Positions 35,976-45,289 of a stretch of 57,961 nt of DNA are shown here, piece by piece. The stretch covers positions 1 to 57,961 of the forward strand of contig JAUSOY010000002.1 of the NCBI GenBank assembly GCA_030656615.1. The letters run 5' to 3'. The notes under the pieces are model-generated. The model was not told the origin of the DNA and searched no databases. It worked only from the letters and a program-made list of their open reading frames with translations. Made by a program: the position numbers and the translations under genes. Source of the stretch: Bacteroidales bacterium. Its GTDB lineage: Bacteria > Bacteroidota > Bacteroidia > Bacteroidales > TTA-H9. Numbering within the stretch: the stretch's first letter is position 1; every line of letters starts with the position of its first letter.

Positions 35976-37115
35976 ATGCAACAGCCCTATATTTTATTGG
36001 TTGACGATAACCCGAAAAACCTTCAGATTCTGGAATCATTCTTAATGCAGCAGGATTACCGTACCGCCTTTGCTGAAAATGGAACTCAGGCAATTATCAT
36101 GGCCACTACGAGTATGCCTGACCTAATCCTTCTCGACATAATGATGCCCGAAATGGATGGGTTCGAAGTCTGTAGTAAGCTTAAGGAAAACCCCGAAACT
36201 GCCGAGATTCCGATTATATTTGTAACAGCACTCTCGGATATTAATCATAAAATCCATGGATTTAAACGCGGTGGCATTGACTACATTACCAAGCCATTCC
36301 AGAAGGAAGAAGTTTTAGCTCGCATACGCACTCATGTAGTCATGCATCAGCAAAAAACAGAGCTGATCGAACTTAATGAAGAACTGCTTAAAACCAATAT
36401 TGAACTCGAAAAAGCCAACCATACCAAAGACAGACTATTTTCACTGATAGGTCACGATATGCGGGGACCCGTGAATAATATCATCAATCTTATCAAGTTG
36501 TTATTGGAAGATGCCATCGAAGAAAAAGAACGTGATGATTTAATGCATGAAACACTTCGCAGCATTCAGGGCACACACGATTTACTCGAAAATTTACTGT
36601 ATTGGTCAAGATCACAGAAAGGAGAGCTCGTATTTTTTCCTGAAGAGCTCATGGTTGATGACACAATTAATGAAGTTCTGTTTTCGATGGACTCCTTAAT
36701 AGCCAATAAAGGCATACAGATTATACAGGATTATCAGGGCGGACAATATGCCAGAGCAGATAGAAGCATGCTTATGGTTGTTTTGCGCAACCTTTTAACC
36801 AATGCTGTTAAATTTTCTCATGAAAACGGAAAAATCACCATCCAAAGCATCAAAGATGGCGATACTGTTCGGATCACTATATCCGACGAAGGTGTTGGAA
36901 TGAGTGAGGATGTGCTACAAAAAATCCTGGATCCCCTTGTTACATATTCAACTCGCGGAACCCGTCATGAAAAAGGAACCGGTCTTGGTTTGGTAATTTG
37001 CCGGGAATTTATCGAGAAAACAGGTGGAAACCTTATTATTCAAAGTAAAGTTGGTGAAGGCAGCCGTTTTAGTTTCAATCTTCCGGCCGTCTTACAAATT
37101 TCACATGCCGAATAA
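35976..37115 (+). CDS. receiver-histidine kinase hybrid, cytoplasmic
   Basis: This 379-residue protein places a receiver domain first (D54 in LILLDIMMPEMDGFE, K106 in ITKPFQ). A coiled coil (about 122-150) follows, then a HisKA domain with H160 in LIGHDMRGPVNN and a HATPase domain with NLLTNAVKFS and GTGLGLVICREF. There is no membrane segment or sensor domain, so activity is probably set by phosphorylation of the N-terminal receiver by another kinase, as in phosphorelay intermediates. It has a well-formed promoter of its own. The two gingipain-like genes follow downstream; a role in their control is only a positional suggestion, and it has no DNA-binding domain. Confidence 0.9.
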   Translation: MQQPYILLVDDNPKNLQILESFLMQQDYRTAFAENGTQAIIMATTSMPDLILLDIMMPEMDGFEVCSKLKENPETAEIPIIFVTALSDINHKIHGFKRGGIDYITKPFQKEEVLARIRTHVVMHQQKTELIELNEELLKTNIELEKANHTKDRLFSLIGHDMRGPVNNIINLIKLLLEDAIEEKERDDLMHETLRSIQGTHDLLENLLYWSRSQKGELVFFPEELMVDDTINEVLFSMDSLIANKGIQIIQDYQGGQYARADRSMLMVVLRNLLTNAVKFSHENGKITIQSIKDGDTVRITISDEGVGMSEDVLQKILDPLVTYSTRGTRHEKGTGLGLVICREFIEKTGGNLIIQSKVGEGSRFSFNLPAVLQISHAE

Positions 37116-37168
37116 TGCCTCAATATTAATTAACTGATAGAAATTTAGCCTCAGTCTCACATATTTAT

Positions 37169-37176
37169 TAAATTTG
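37169..37176 (+). promoter_or_regulatory. -7 box of the Kgp-like peptidase gene
   Basis: TAAATTTG matches TAnnTTTG, about 44 nt before the ATG at 37220. Confidence 0.55.
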
Positions 37177-37219
37177 CAACATCAATCCACGATTATTGTT
37201 TAAACTTTACGCTAAACCA

Positions 37220-40200
37220 ATGAAGAAAAAAATCCTGAACCAAATTTCCATATTTGGTCTTATGATGGTCATTGGATTGCTGAGTCTTAATCTACAAGCC
37301 CAGCAAATCACCATCAACGAAACTCAGAAAAACGAATTCAAACTTACCGAGAACACATACTCTGCTATGGGTATACAGTCTGCTGTAAAAACCATTAACA
37401 GTATGCAGGTTCAAACGAAGGCAGGTACCTTTACCGAACTAGCTATCCCTGGTTTTGGTTTCAGTAATGTTGTCGGATTTCCAAAAGTTCCCGTACTAAA
37501 AAAACTCATCGAAATTCCTGTTGGCTCAAGTATTAATGTAAAAATTACCAAAGCCGAATATACCGATTTCGATTTAACTGCATTAGGTTTTAATAAAAAA
37601 CTTATTCCTGCTCAATCACCTGTTTCTAAGGATGACGATCCTGCAGTTCTTCCTTTTGAAATGAACCAGGAAGCTTACGGGCGCGATGCTTTTCTTTATG
37701 ACCAACTGATTAAAGTTGAATCTGCCGGAACCATGCGTGCCATTTCAATGGCTAACTTTGAGGTATATCCCGTACAGTATAATCCGGTACGTAATATTCT
37801 CAGAGTATATCATACGATTGAAGCACGGATCAGTTTTCAGGGTGGTTCTGCAAAAGCAAGCACGGATCTCAAGAAAAAATATTTTTCACCATTTTTCGAA
37901 AACAATTATCAGCAGCTTTTCAATTACAAACCCCTGGCTACGGATGAACTCATCACCAATGCTCCCGCCACCTACGTAATTGTTTCTGACCCCATGTTCG
38001 AGGCAGCACTCCAGCCTTTTATTGCCTGGAAAACGAAAAAAGGTTTTAAAGTTATTGAGGCTTACACCAACAATCCTTTGGTTGGAACCACCAATACTTC
38101 GATTAAAAGTTACCTTTCCGGCCTGTATACCAATCCGGCACCCGGCACTTTCCCAACCAGTTTTGTTCTGTTGGTTGGTGATGTAGCTCAGATTCCTGCC
38201 TTTAACGGTGCCGCTGGTTCACATGTAACCGACCTGAAATATGCCGAATATACCGGCGATAATCTTCCGGAAGTGTATATTGGACGTTTCTCAGCCATCA
38301 ATGTGGCTCAGTTACAACCCCAAATCGACAAAACAATTCAGTACGAAAAGTACACCTTCCCCAGTGGTGCATTTCTTGGAAAAGCAGTAATGGCTGCCGG
38401 CGAAGATGCCAGTTTTATTACCCATAGTAATGGGCAAATTAATTATGGTACCACGAATTATTTCAATACTCAGCACGGAATTTCTTCATATACCTACCTA
38501 CAGCCTGAACCTTCAGGAGGCAACTATTCACAAAATATTAAAGCCAATATTTCTGCCGGTATATGCTACGCCAATTATACAGCACATTGCAGCCCTTCGG
38601 GATGGGCAAATCCCAGTTTTCAAATTAACGATGTTGCTAACTTAACCAACCAGGATATGTATCCATTAATGGTAGGCAACTGCTGCCAGTCAAACTCTTT
38701 TGGTATCGATTGTTTAGGAGAAACTTTACTTCGTGCCGTTAACAAAGGAGCCGTTGGTTACATTGGTGGAACCAATAATACCTATTGGGATGAAGATTAC
38801 TGGTGGGGATGCGGTTTTAAATCCGTTACTCTGAATCCTTTATACGACGCTGCCCATTTAGGAGCTTATGATGTTACTTTCCACGATCATGGCGAAGCAG
38901 CCACCAGCTGGTATGTTACTCAGGGTCAAATGGTTGTTGGTGGTAATATGGCCGTTCAGGAATCCAATACCAGCATGAAAGCTTATTACTGGGAAATCTA
39001 TTGCCTCATGGGCGATCCTTCTGTAATGGTTTATATGGGTGTACCTGCTCCTGTAACCGCTACTTACCTGAATACCCTGCTTGTGGGCATGAATACCCTT
39101 ACAGTAACTACCGAAGAATATGCCTTAGTTTCTCTTTCGATGAACGGCATACAGCTCGCTACTGGAATGGCTGGTTCAAACGGTATTGTTAACCTTACCT
39201 TCACCGGACTTTCCAATGTTGGAACAGCAGACATCGTTATTACCAAGCAAAACCGCAAACCACATATTGGTAGCATCACGGTAGCTCCTGCTTCAGGACC
39301 ATATCTTGTATACCAAAACAATAGTATTGGTGATGCAGCTTATAATAACAACGGCTTAATGGATTACGGCGAACAGCCCTTCCTTACCGTTGGAATAAAA
39401 AATATTGGTGTTAATACATCAGAAAACACCATGGTTACCCTTCGTACCAATAATCAGGATATTACTTTGCTCGATTCTACTGAGAATTACGGTAGTATTC
39501 CAGCCGGACAAGTTGTAGCCATCAACGATGCTTTTAAAGTTATCGTAGCCAATAATATTCCTGATAATGCAGTTATTCCTTTCACTTTATACTGTGTATC
39601 GGGTACTCAAACCTGGTCAACCAACTTCACCATTACCGCTCATGCAGCGTCTTTTGCCGTCACAACCGTTAGCGTTACAGACCCTAATGGAAATAATAAT
39701 TCGAAATTAGACCCAGGTGAAACGGTGGATATGAGTGTCAAATGTCAGAACAATGGTTCGGCCGCCGGATACAATGTTATCGGAGCATTAAGCACCAATG
39801 ACCCTTACATCATCATAAGCACAACCAACGCTACTTATGGAACTGTAAATGCCCTTGGTTCGAATCAGAAAGCTTTTATGGTATCGGCCATCCCCACAAC
39901 ACCCGCAGGTCACGAAGCTACATTCAGCATCACATGGACCGGTGATTACGATCTCTCATTCACCAGTACTTTCAAATTGATTATCGGCCGTATTCCTGTT
40001 CTTATTGTGGATCTTGATGGCAATGCTAATTCGGGCTCCCATATGAAAACTGCTTTGGATCAACTTGGAGTAAATTATGAATATACTACCATATTCCCTA
40101 CAACTCCTAACTCATATGCTTCACTCTTCGTTTGTTTAGGTGTTTATCCGAACAAACACATTCTGACAGCTACTGAAGGTCAGAGTCTGAAATCGTACTT

Positions 40201-41137
40201 ATTACAAGGTGGGCGTATATACATGGAAGGTGGAGATACCTGGTATTTTGATCAAATCAGTACGCCAACCGTTGTTCATCCTTTGTTCAATGTTAATGGA
40301 CTGAAAGACAATGGTGGAACATTATCGACCATTAATGGTGTGTCATCAGCGTTTACTGCAGGTATGAGTTTTACTTATACAGGCGATAACAATTACATTG
40401 ATAAAATTGAACCCAAAAATGATGGATTTACTATTTTCAATAATACAAGTCCCGCATATATCGTAGCTGTAGCAAACGCACCAGCCACTGTAGCCTATAA
40501 AACTGTTGGTTCGGCATACGAATTTGGTGGTTTAGCCAATGCCGCCATTCCTTCCACAAAGAAGGACCTGATGAATGAATATCTCGAATTTTTTGAAGTT
40601 TCAGGCACCGGGTTATGGGCGAATTTTGTTGGAGTTCCCACCAATGTAGCTATTACAGAGAAGGTATATTTCACTGACCTTTCGAGTACTGCCTTCAACA
40701 ACCGTAGTTGGACTTTTACCGGTGGTGTACCTGCCGTTTCTACTTCAGCAACTCCTGAAATCGTTTATAATACTCAGGGAACCTTTGATGTAAGCATTAC
40801 CGTATCCAATCCTGATTCCAGCGTTTCTGTAACACGTCTTGGTTATATAACCGTTACCGATTATACTGGAATCAACACAGCTGCTCCTGTTATCGAACTG
40901 AGTATTTATCCAAACCCTGCTTCAGATGGAAATGTAAGCATCCGTTATCGCAGTGAAAGAACAATGATAAATAATCTGAAAGTTTATAATCTTACCGGAA
41001 ATCTGGTATTCGAACGTAAACTCAATAATTCTCAGGGCGAAACCAAATTAAATGCCGGAGAACTTCCTTCAGGAATGTATCTTATTAAACTTGAAACGAA
41101 AGATGGATCGGTTTCCCGTAAACTCATCATCAAATAA
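37220..41137 (+). CDS. gingipain-like cysteine peptidase (C25), Lys-gingipain type, T9SS-secreted
   Basis: This 1305-residue secreted protein has a signal peptide ending near LQAQ and a C25 propeptide region (to about 230). The C25 catalytic domain has H456 in NYTAHCSPSGWANP and C489 in VGNCCQSNSF; the 33-residue spacing equals that of gingipains. The downstream stretch GAVGYIGGTNNTYWDEDYWW aligns with Lys-gingipain, and D526 matches its Asp516, which sets lysine specificity. An Ig-like domain follows (about 610-680), then two CARDB-like domains (682-815, 811-925), a GATase-like fold (923-1135), a PKD domain (1133-1215) and a T9SS sorting domain (from 1227: SIYPNPASDG, SRKLIIK). The predicted product is a surface or released endopeptidase cutting after Lys. 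It is a paralogue of the next gene, sharing its C-terminal half. The ATG at 37220 begins the signal peptide. Confidence 0.92.
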   Translation: MKKKILNQISIFGLMMVIGLLSLNLQAQQITINETQKNEFKLTENTYSAMGIQSAVKTINSMQVQTKAGTFTELAIPGFGFSNVVGFPKVPVLKKLIEIPVGSSINVKITKAEYTDFDLTALGFNKKLIPAQSPVSKDDDPAVLPFEMNQEAYGRDAFLYDQLIKVESAGTMRAISMANFEVYPVQYNPVRNILRVYHTIEARISFQGGSAKASTDLKKKYFSPFFENNYQQLFNYKPLATDELITNAPATYVIVSDPMFEAALQPFIAWKTKKGFKVIEAYTNNPLVGTTNTSIKSYLSGLYTNPAPGTFPTSFVLLVGDVAQIPAFNGAAGSHVTDLKYAEYTGDNLPEVYIGRFSAINVAQLQPQIDKTIQYEKYTFPSGAFLGKAVMAAGEDASFITHSNGQINYGTTNYFNTQHGISSYTYLQPEPSGGNYSQNIKANISAGICYANYTAHCSPSGWANPSFQINDVANLTNQDMYPLMVGNCCQSNSFGIDCLGETLLRAVNKGAVGYIGGTNNTYWDEDYWWGCGFKSVTLNPLYDAAHLGAYDVTFHDHGEAATSWYVTQGQMVVGGNMAVQESNTSMKAYYWEIYCLMGDPSVMVYMGVPAPVTATYLNTLLVGMNTLTVTTEEYALVSLSMNGIQLATGMAGSNGIVNLTFTGLSNVGTADIVITKQNRKPHIGSITVAPASGPYLVYQNNSIGDAAYNNNGLMDYGEQPFLTVGIKNIGVNTSENTMVTLRTNNQDITLLDSTENYGSIPAGQVVAINDAFKVIVANNIPDNAVIPFTLYCVSGTQTWSTNFTITAHAASFAVTTVSVTDPNGNNNSKLDPGETVDMSVKCQNNGSAAGYNVIGALSTNDPYIIISTTNATYGTVNALGSNQKAFMVSAIPTTPAGHEATFSITWTGDYDLSFTSTFKLIIGRIPVLIVDLDGNANSGSHMKTALDQLGVNYEYTTIFPTTPNSYASLFVCLGVYPNKHILTATEGQSLKSYLLQGGRIYMEGGDTWYFDQISTPTVVHPLFNVNGLKDNGGTLSTINGVSSAFTAGMSFTYTGDNNYIDKIEPKNDGFTIFNNTSPAYIVAVANAPATVAYKTVGSAYEFGGLANAAIPSTKKDLMNEYLEFFEVSGTGLWANFVGVPTNVAITEKVYFTDLSSTAFNNRSWTFTGGVPAVSTSATPEIVYNTQGTFDVSITVSNPDSSVSVTRLGYITVTDYTGINTAAPVIELSIYPNPASDGNVSIRYRSERTMINNLKVYNLTGNLVFERKLNNSQGETKLNAGELPSGMYLIKLETKDGSVSRKLIIK

Positions 41138-41160
41138 TTTTCAAAATACCATTTTTAAAA

Positions 41161-41187
41161 AGGTCACCATTTGGTGGCCTTTTTTTA
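41161..41187 (+). terminator. intrinsic terminator between the two peptidase genes
   Basis: AGGTCACCA pairs with TGGTGGCCT across TT (one T-G pair) and runs into seven T. The two peptidase genes are therefore probably transcribed separately. Confidence 0.85.
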
Positions 41188-41292
41188 TTTGATAATCAGG
41201 GTTTTATTCGAATAATATTTTAGAATTAAATTGCAGTATTGTTGATATTCTACGGATAAAAAAGTAAGAATTCGGTTGATTTCATTGAAAGG

Positions 41293-41324
41293 CTTGTATA
41301 TCAGACATCGAAATTTTACTTTTG
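41293..41324 (+). promoter_or_regulatory. promoter of the Rgp-like peptidase gene
   Basis: TACTTTTG at 41317-41324 matches TAnnTTTG, with CTTG at 41293-41296 as a one-mismatch -33 element at 20-bp spacing. The leader would be about 53 nt. Confidence 0.6.
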
Positions 41325-41381
41325 TAGGTTAAGACAATTGTTGAAGTCCCAAACCAACCTAAACAAACCAAAATACAAACA

Positions 41382-44300
41382 ATGAAAAAACTCTCCCTTT
41401 TCTTATTGACCATGGTGCTCAGTTTGAGCATAGTGGCAGGAAACTGGACTGGCATCAGTTCTCAGACTCCTGCACCAGCAGAAGTCACCGTACTAAGTGC
41501 TGGCGGCAGTACTACTGTCCTGAATTTCCATGTTCAGGGTTTTGACCTTAAATCGGTAGAAACCCCCAGAGGAACCGCTTACGTGCTTTCAACCGGCAAT
41601 ACAACCCCTTTGCTAATAAAAGGTGCCCCGGATTTATCAAAAATCTCGACCTCAATCATTGTTCCTGATCTGGCACATATGGGCGTAAGAGTTATTTCAT
41701 CGACTTACACTGATTACAGCAATATTGCTTTGGCGCCTTCCAAAGGCAACTTCACACGCGATATCGATCCCTCGCAGGTTCCATACACATACGGAACTGA
41801 ATACGATTCAGATCGCTTTTTTCCAGAACAATTGGCCGAGTTATCCGCTCCTTATATTATGCGTGATTTCCGTGGACAAACCGTTCAAATTCGTCCTTTC
41901 CAGTATAACGCATTAAGCAAAACCCTCAGGGTATTTCATGATGTGACTGTTGAAGTTTATCAAATTGATAATCTTGGTGCCAATCCCTTGGTTCGCACCA
42001 AATCCAAACCCGAGGTAAGTACTGAGTTTGAAAATATTTATAAAAGGCAGTTTGTCAATTTCGGTGCTATGGATTATACTCCGGTTGCCGATCATGGTAA
42101 AATGCTTATTATCGCCCACGGAGCATTTATGAATGCAATGCTTCCACTGGTTGAATGGAAAAACTCTATAGGCATACCAACAGAAATGGTTGACGTAGCC
42201 ACTATCGGAGTTAATGCACCAGCTATCAAGACATATATCGCCAATTATTACAATCAGAACACCCTCACATTTGTTCTTCTCGTTGGTGATAATCCACAGA
42301 TTCCGACCAATACTTATACTGGTTTAGGTGGGCCTTCAGACGTAGCCTTTGGATATATTGTTGGAAACGACCGTTATCCTGACGCATTTATCGGACGTTT
42401 TTCAGCTGAAACCGTTGCTCACGTGGAAACACAGGTTACCCGTACCCTCGAGTACGAAAAGAATCCTCAGTTTATTACCGATGATTGGTATACAACCTGT
42501 ACTGGTATCGCATCCTCTGAAGGTCCCGGTGATGATAATGAATATGATTATCAGCACATCCGGAATTTACAGGCTGATTTAATGGCTTATAATTATACTT
42601 CGAATCCTGAATTATTTGATGGAAATCAGGGTGGTAATGATGCCTCAGGCAATCCTACCACAGCTATGGTTGCCACTGAGGTTAATGGTGGTAATGGAAT
42701 TATGTGTTATACCGGACATGGAAGCACTACTGCATGGAGTTCTTCAGGATTCAGTAATTCAAATGTTAATGCTTTGACAAACATGGGCAAATTGCCATTT
42801 GTTTTGTCAGTTGCCTGTGTTAATGGCGAATTCATGAATACTACCTGTTTTGCTGAAGCATGGCTAAGGGCAACATCAAACGGACAGCCCACTGGTGCTA
42901 TCGCATTTCTGGGCGCAACCATCAACCAAAGCTGGAATCCACCCATGGAAGGCCAGGATGAAATGATTGATATTATTGTAGAAACTTATCCCACGAATAT
43001 CAAACGCACCTTTGGTGGTTTGTCGATGAACGGTTGTGCAAAAATGAATGATACATACGGAAGTGCCGGTATGGACATGACCGATACCTGGACAATTTTT
43101 GGAGATCCTTCCCTAATGGTACGAACTGCTAAACCAACAACCTTATCGGTTAATCACAATCCCACGATATTTGCAGGCACTTCCAGTTTTGTCGTTAATT
43201 GTACGACAGAAGGAGCCCGGGTTACCCTTTCAAAAAACGGAAGTATTCTGGGAACTGGAAATATTAATAGTGGTTCGGTTACTATCAGTTTCCCAGCGCT
43301 AACCACACCAAACGACACAGTAAAAGTTACCGTTGTTAACTATAATAAAATTCCTTACATCGGCCTGGTACCCGTTATTCCAGCATCAGGACCGTATGTA
43401 ATGTATAACAATAGCACAGTAGCCGACAATGGCGCAAACTGCAATAATAACGGACAACTTGATTTTGGTGAGCTTTCAGGACTTTCGATCGGGATTAAAA
43501 ACATTGGTGTTGCTACTTCAGAGAACACCTCTGTTATCCTTCGTTCAAACAGTATATATGCCACCATTATCGACTCAACTGAAAATTATGGCAATATTCC
43601 TGTTGGTCAGGTAATTACTGTTCCATCCGGCTTCCAGGTACAGGTAGCCAATAATATTCCTGATAATCAGCCCATCAATTTCAAACTGATTTGTTCTTCA
43701 GGTTCCAGCACTTGGAGCAGCCTGTTTTCGATAAACGGACATGCCGCTGCCATGGCTATAGGTACTATCACCATTGCTGATCCTACCGGAAACACAAACA
43801 ATAAACTTGATCCAGGTGAAACGGTTGACATGGGCATACTCATCAACAATATGGGCTCAGCATCAGCCAGTAATGTTAATGCTGTTCTAAGCACGAATGA
43901 CCCTTACATCATTCTCAGCACAACGACGAATGTTTATGGAAATATTGCAGCCAATAATGCTGTTCAAAAAATATTTACCATATCAGCTTTGGCCACAACA
44001 CCTGCTGGTCATCAGGCAAGTTTCAATATAAACCTTACCGGCGATCACGGATTAACCTATTCAAGCCAGTTTACCGTAATAATTGGCCGGATTCCCGTGC
44101 TTATAGTGGATTTAGACGGAAATACAAATTCTGGTACATTTATGAAGACGGCCTTGCTAAATCTTAATGTAGCACACGACTATATCACAACCTTCCCTAC
44201 CTCGCCCAATTCATATGGTGCTTTATTTGTCTGTCTGGGAACATATCCCAACAAACATGTTCTTACCTCTTCTGAAGGACAAACCCTTAAGACCTATCTA

Positions 44301-45227
44301 CTGCAGGGCGGTAACATCTATATGGAAGGTGGAGATACCTGGTATTTCGATCAACAGGCCAATCCGACTCCTCTTCATCCTATGTTTAAAATCACTGGTT
44401 TGAAAGATAATGGAGGAACGCTTACAACTATTAATGGAGTAAATAATACCTTCACGGCCAATATGAGCTTTGTATTTAATGGCGATAATAATTATATCGA
44501 TAAAATTGAAGCCATTGCTCCTGCATATAAAGTGTTTACAAATAACAGCCCTGCATACGATGTTGCAGTAGCCAACGATCCGGGTCTGGGTTATAAAACG
44601 GTTGGTTCAGCTTATGAATTTGGTGGTTTAACCGACGCCTCAGCTCCATCCACTAAGAAACTTTTAATGCAGGAATACCTCAACTTCTTTAATTTAGGCG
44701 AATCCGGATTCTGGGTAAATTTTGTAGGTGTTCCTACAGATGTAGCCATCACTGACACGGTATTCTTTACCGATTTATCGAGTACTAAATTCAGCAGTTG
44801 TACTTGGGATTTCACTGGTGGAACACCCTCCACATCTACATTGGAAAACCCTGCAATTGTTTATAATACTATCGGTACATACGATGTAAGTTTACAGGTT
44901 ACAGGAAGCGATTCCATCATGACCACTACCAAATTTGGTTATGTAAATGTTTCGGATTATACCAAAATCAATGAAAATGCTCCAAGTCTGGAGGTAAGTA
45001 TTTTCCCAAATCCTTCCGATGGAAATGTTACAATTCGTTACCGCACCGAAGGTGTTAAAGCTCAACGCCTAAGTGTTTATAACTTAACGGGAAATCTCAT
45101 TAATAGTGAAAATCTGCAGAATGCACAGCAGGATTTCATACGCCTGAGCAATCTTCCTTCCGGAATCTATCTGATTAAGATTGAAACCAACAAAGGAACT
45201 GTAACACGTAAGCTAATCGTGAAATAA
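41382..45227 (+). CDS. gingipain-like cysteine peptidase (C25), Arg-gingipain type, T9SS-secreted
   Basis: This 1281-residue secreted protein has a signal peptide (about 1-20) and a propeptide (to about 215). Its catalytic domain has H446 in CYTGHGSTTAW and C479 in SVACVNGEF, again 33 residues apart. TINQSWNPPMEGQDEM and NIKRTFGGLSMNG, then DTWTIFGDPSLMVRT, are very close to Arg-gingipain RgpB. D389 in EYDYQH matches RgpB Asp163, the S1 residue for arginine (spacing to the His is 9 residues longer). The C-terminal half is an Ig-like domain, two CARDB-like domains (660-790, 791-900), a GATase-like fold (903-1105), a PKD domain (1110-1190) and a T9SS sorting domain (from 1204: SIFPNPSDGN, TRKLIVK). 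The predicted product is a surface or released endopeptidase cutting after Arg. Confidence 0.93.
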   Translation: MKKLSLFLLTMVLSLSIVAGNWTGISSQTPAPAEVTVLSAGGSTTVLNFHVQGFDLKSVETPRGTAYVLSTGNTTPLLIKGAPDLSKISTSIIVPDLAHMGVRVISSTYTDYSNIALAPSKGNFTRDIDPSQVPYTYGTEYDSDRFFPEQLAELSAPYIMRDFRGQTVQIRPFQYNALSKTLRVFHDVTVEVYQIDNLGANPLVRTKSKPEVSTEFENIYKRQFVNFGAMDYTPVADHGKMLIIAHGAFMNAMLPLVEWKNSIGIPTEMVDVATIGVNAPAIKTYIANYYNQNTLTFVLLVGDNPQIPTNTYTGLGGPSDVAFGYIVGNDRYPDAFIGRFSAETVAHVETQVTRTLEYEKNPQFITDDWYTTCTGIASSEGPGDDNEYDYQHIRNLQADLMAYNYTSNPELFDGNQGGNDASGNPTTAMVATEVNGGNGIMCYTGHGSTTAWSSSGFSNSNVNALTNMGKLPFVLSVACVNGEFMNTTCFAEAWLRATSNGQPTGAIAFLGATINQSWNPPMEGQDEMIDIIVETYPTNIKRTFGGLSMNGCAKMNDTYGSAGMDMTDTWTIFGDPSLMVRTAKPTTLSVNHNPTIFAGTSSFVVNCTTEGARVTLSKNGSILGTGNINSGSVTISFPALTTPNDTVKVTVVNYNKIPYIGLVPVIPASGPYVMYNNSTVADNGANCNNNGQLDFGELSGLSIGIKNIGVATSENTSVILRSNSIYATIIDSTENYGNIPVGQVITVPSGFQVQVANNIPDNQPINFKLICSSGSSTWSSLFSINGHAAAMAIGTITIADPTGNTNNKLDPGETVDMGILINNMGSASASNVNAVLSTNDPYIILSTTTNVYGNIAANNAVQKIFTISALATTPAGHQASFNINLTGDHGLTYSSQFTVIIGRIPVLIVDLDGNTNSGTFMKTALLNLNVAHDYITTFPTSPNSYGALFVCLGTYPNKHVLTSSEGQTLKTYLLQGGNIYMEGGDTWYFDQQANPTPLHPMFKITGLKDNGGTLTTINGVNNTFTANMSFVFNGDNNYIDKIEAIAPAYKVFTNNSPAYDVAVANDPGLGYKTVGSAYEFGGLTDASAPSTKKLLMQEYLNFFNLGESGFWVNFVGVPTDVAITDTVFFTDLSSTKFSSCTWDFTGGTPSTSTLENPAIVYNTIGTYDVSLQVTGSDSIMTTTKFGYVNVSDYTKINENAPSLEVSIFPNPSDGNVTIRYRTEGVKAQRLSVYNLTGNLINSENLQNAQQDFIRLSNLPSGIYLIKIETNKGTVTRKLIVK

Positions 45228-45241
45228 TATTTTTCACAATC

Positions 45242-45287
45242 TAACAAAAGAGAGGCGGCCCCTGCAGGGGCCGCCTCTCTTTTGTTA
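45242..45287. terminator. 46-bp perfect palindrome, bidirectional terminator
   Basis: A perfect inverted repeat with no loop bases outside the pairing centre CCTGCAGG lies between the convergent Rgp-like peptidase and queG genes. The core is GC rich (GAGGCGGCCCC and its complement) and both ends are flanked by TTTTGTTA / TAACAAAA, giving a T-rich tail in either direction. It begins 15 bp after the peptidase stop and ends 3 bp before the queG stop. Confidence 0.85.
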
Positions 45288-45289
45288 AG

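Noticed and set aside
35890-45227. Whether the kinase and the two peptidase genes form one operon.
   Set aside because: Promoter boxes at 37169 and 41317 and a terminator at 41161-41187 separate them.
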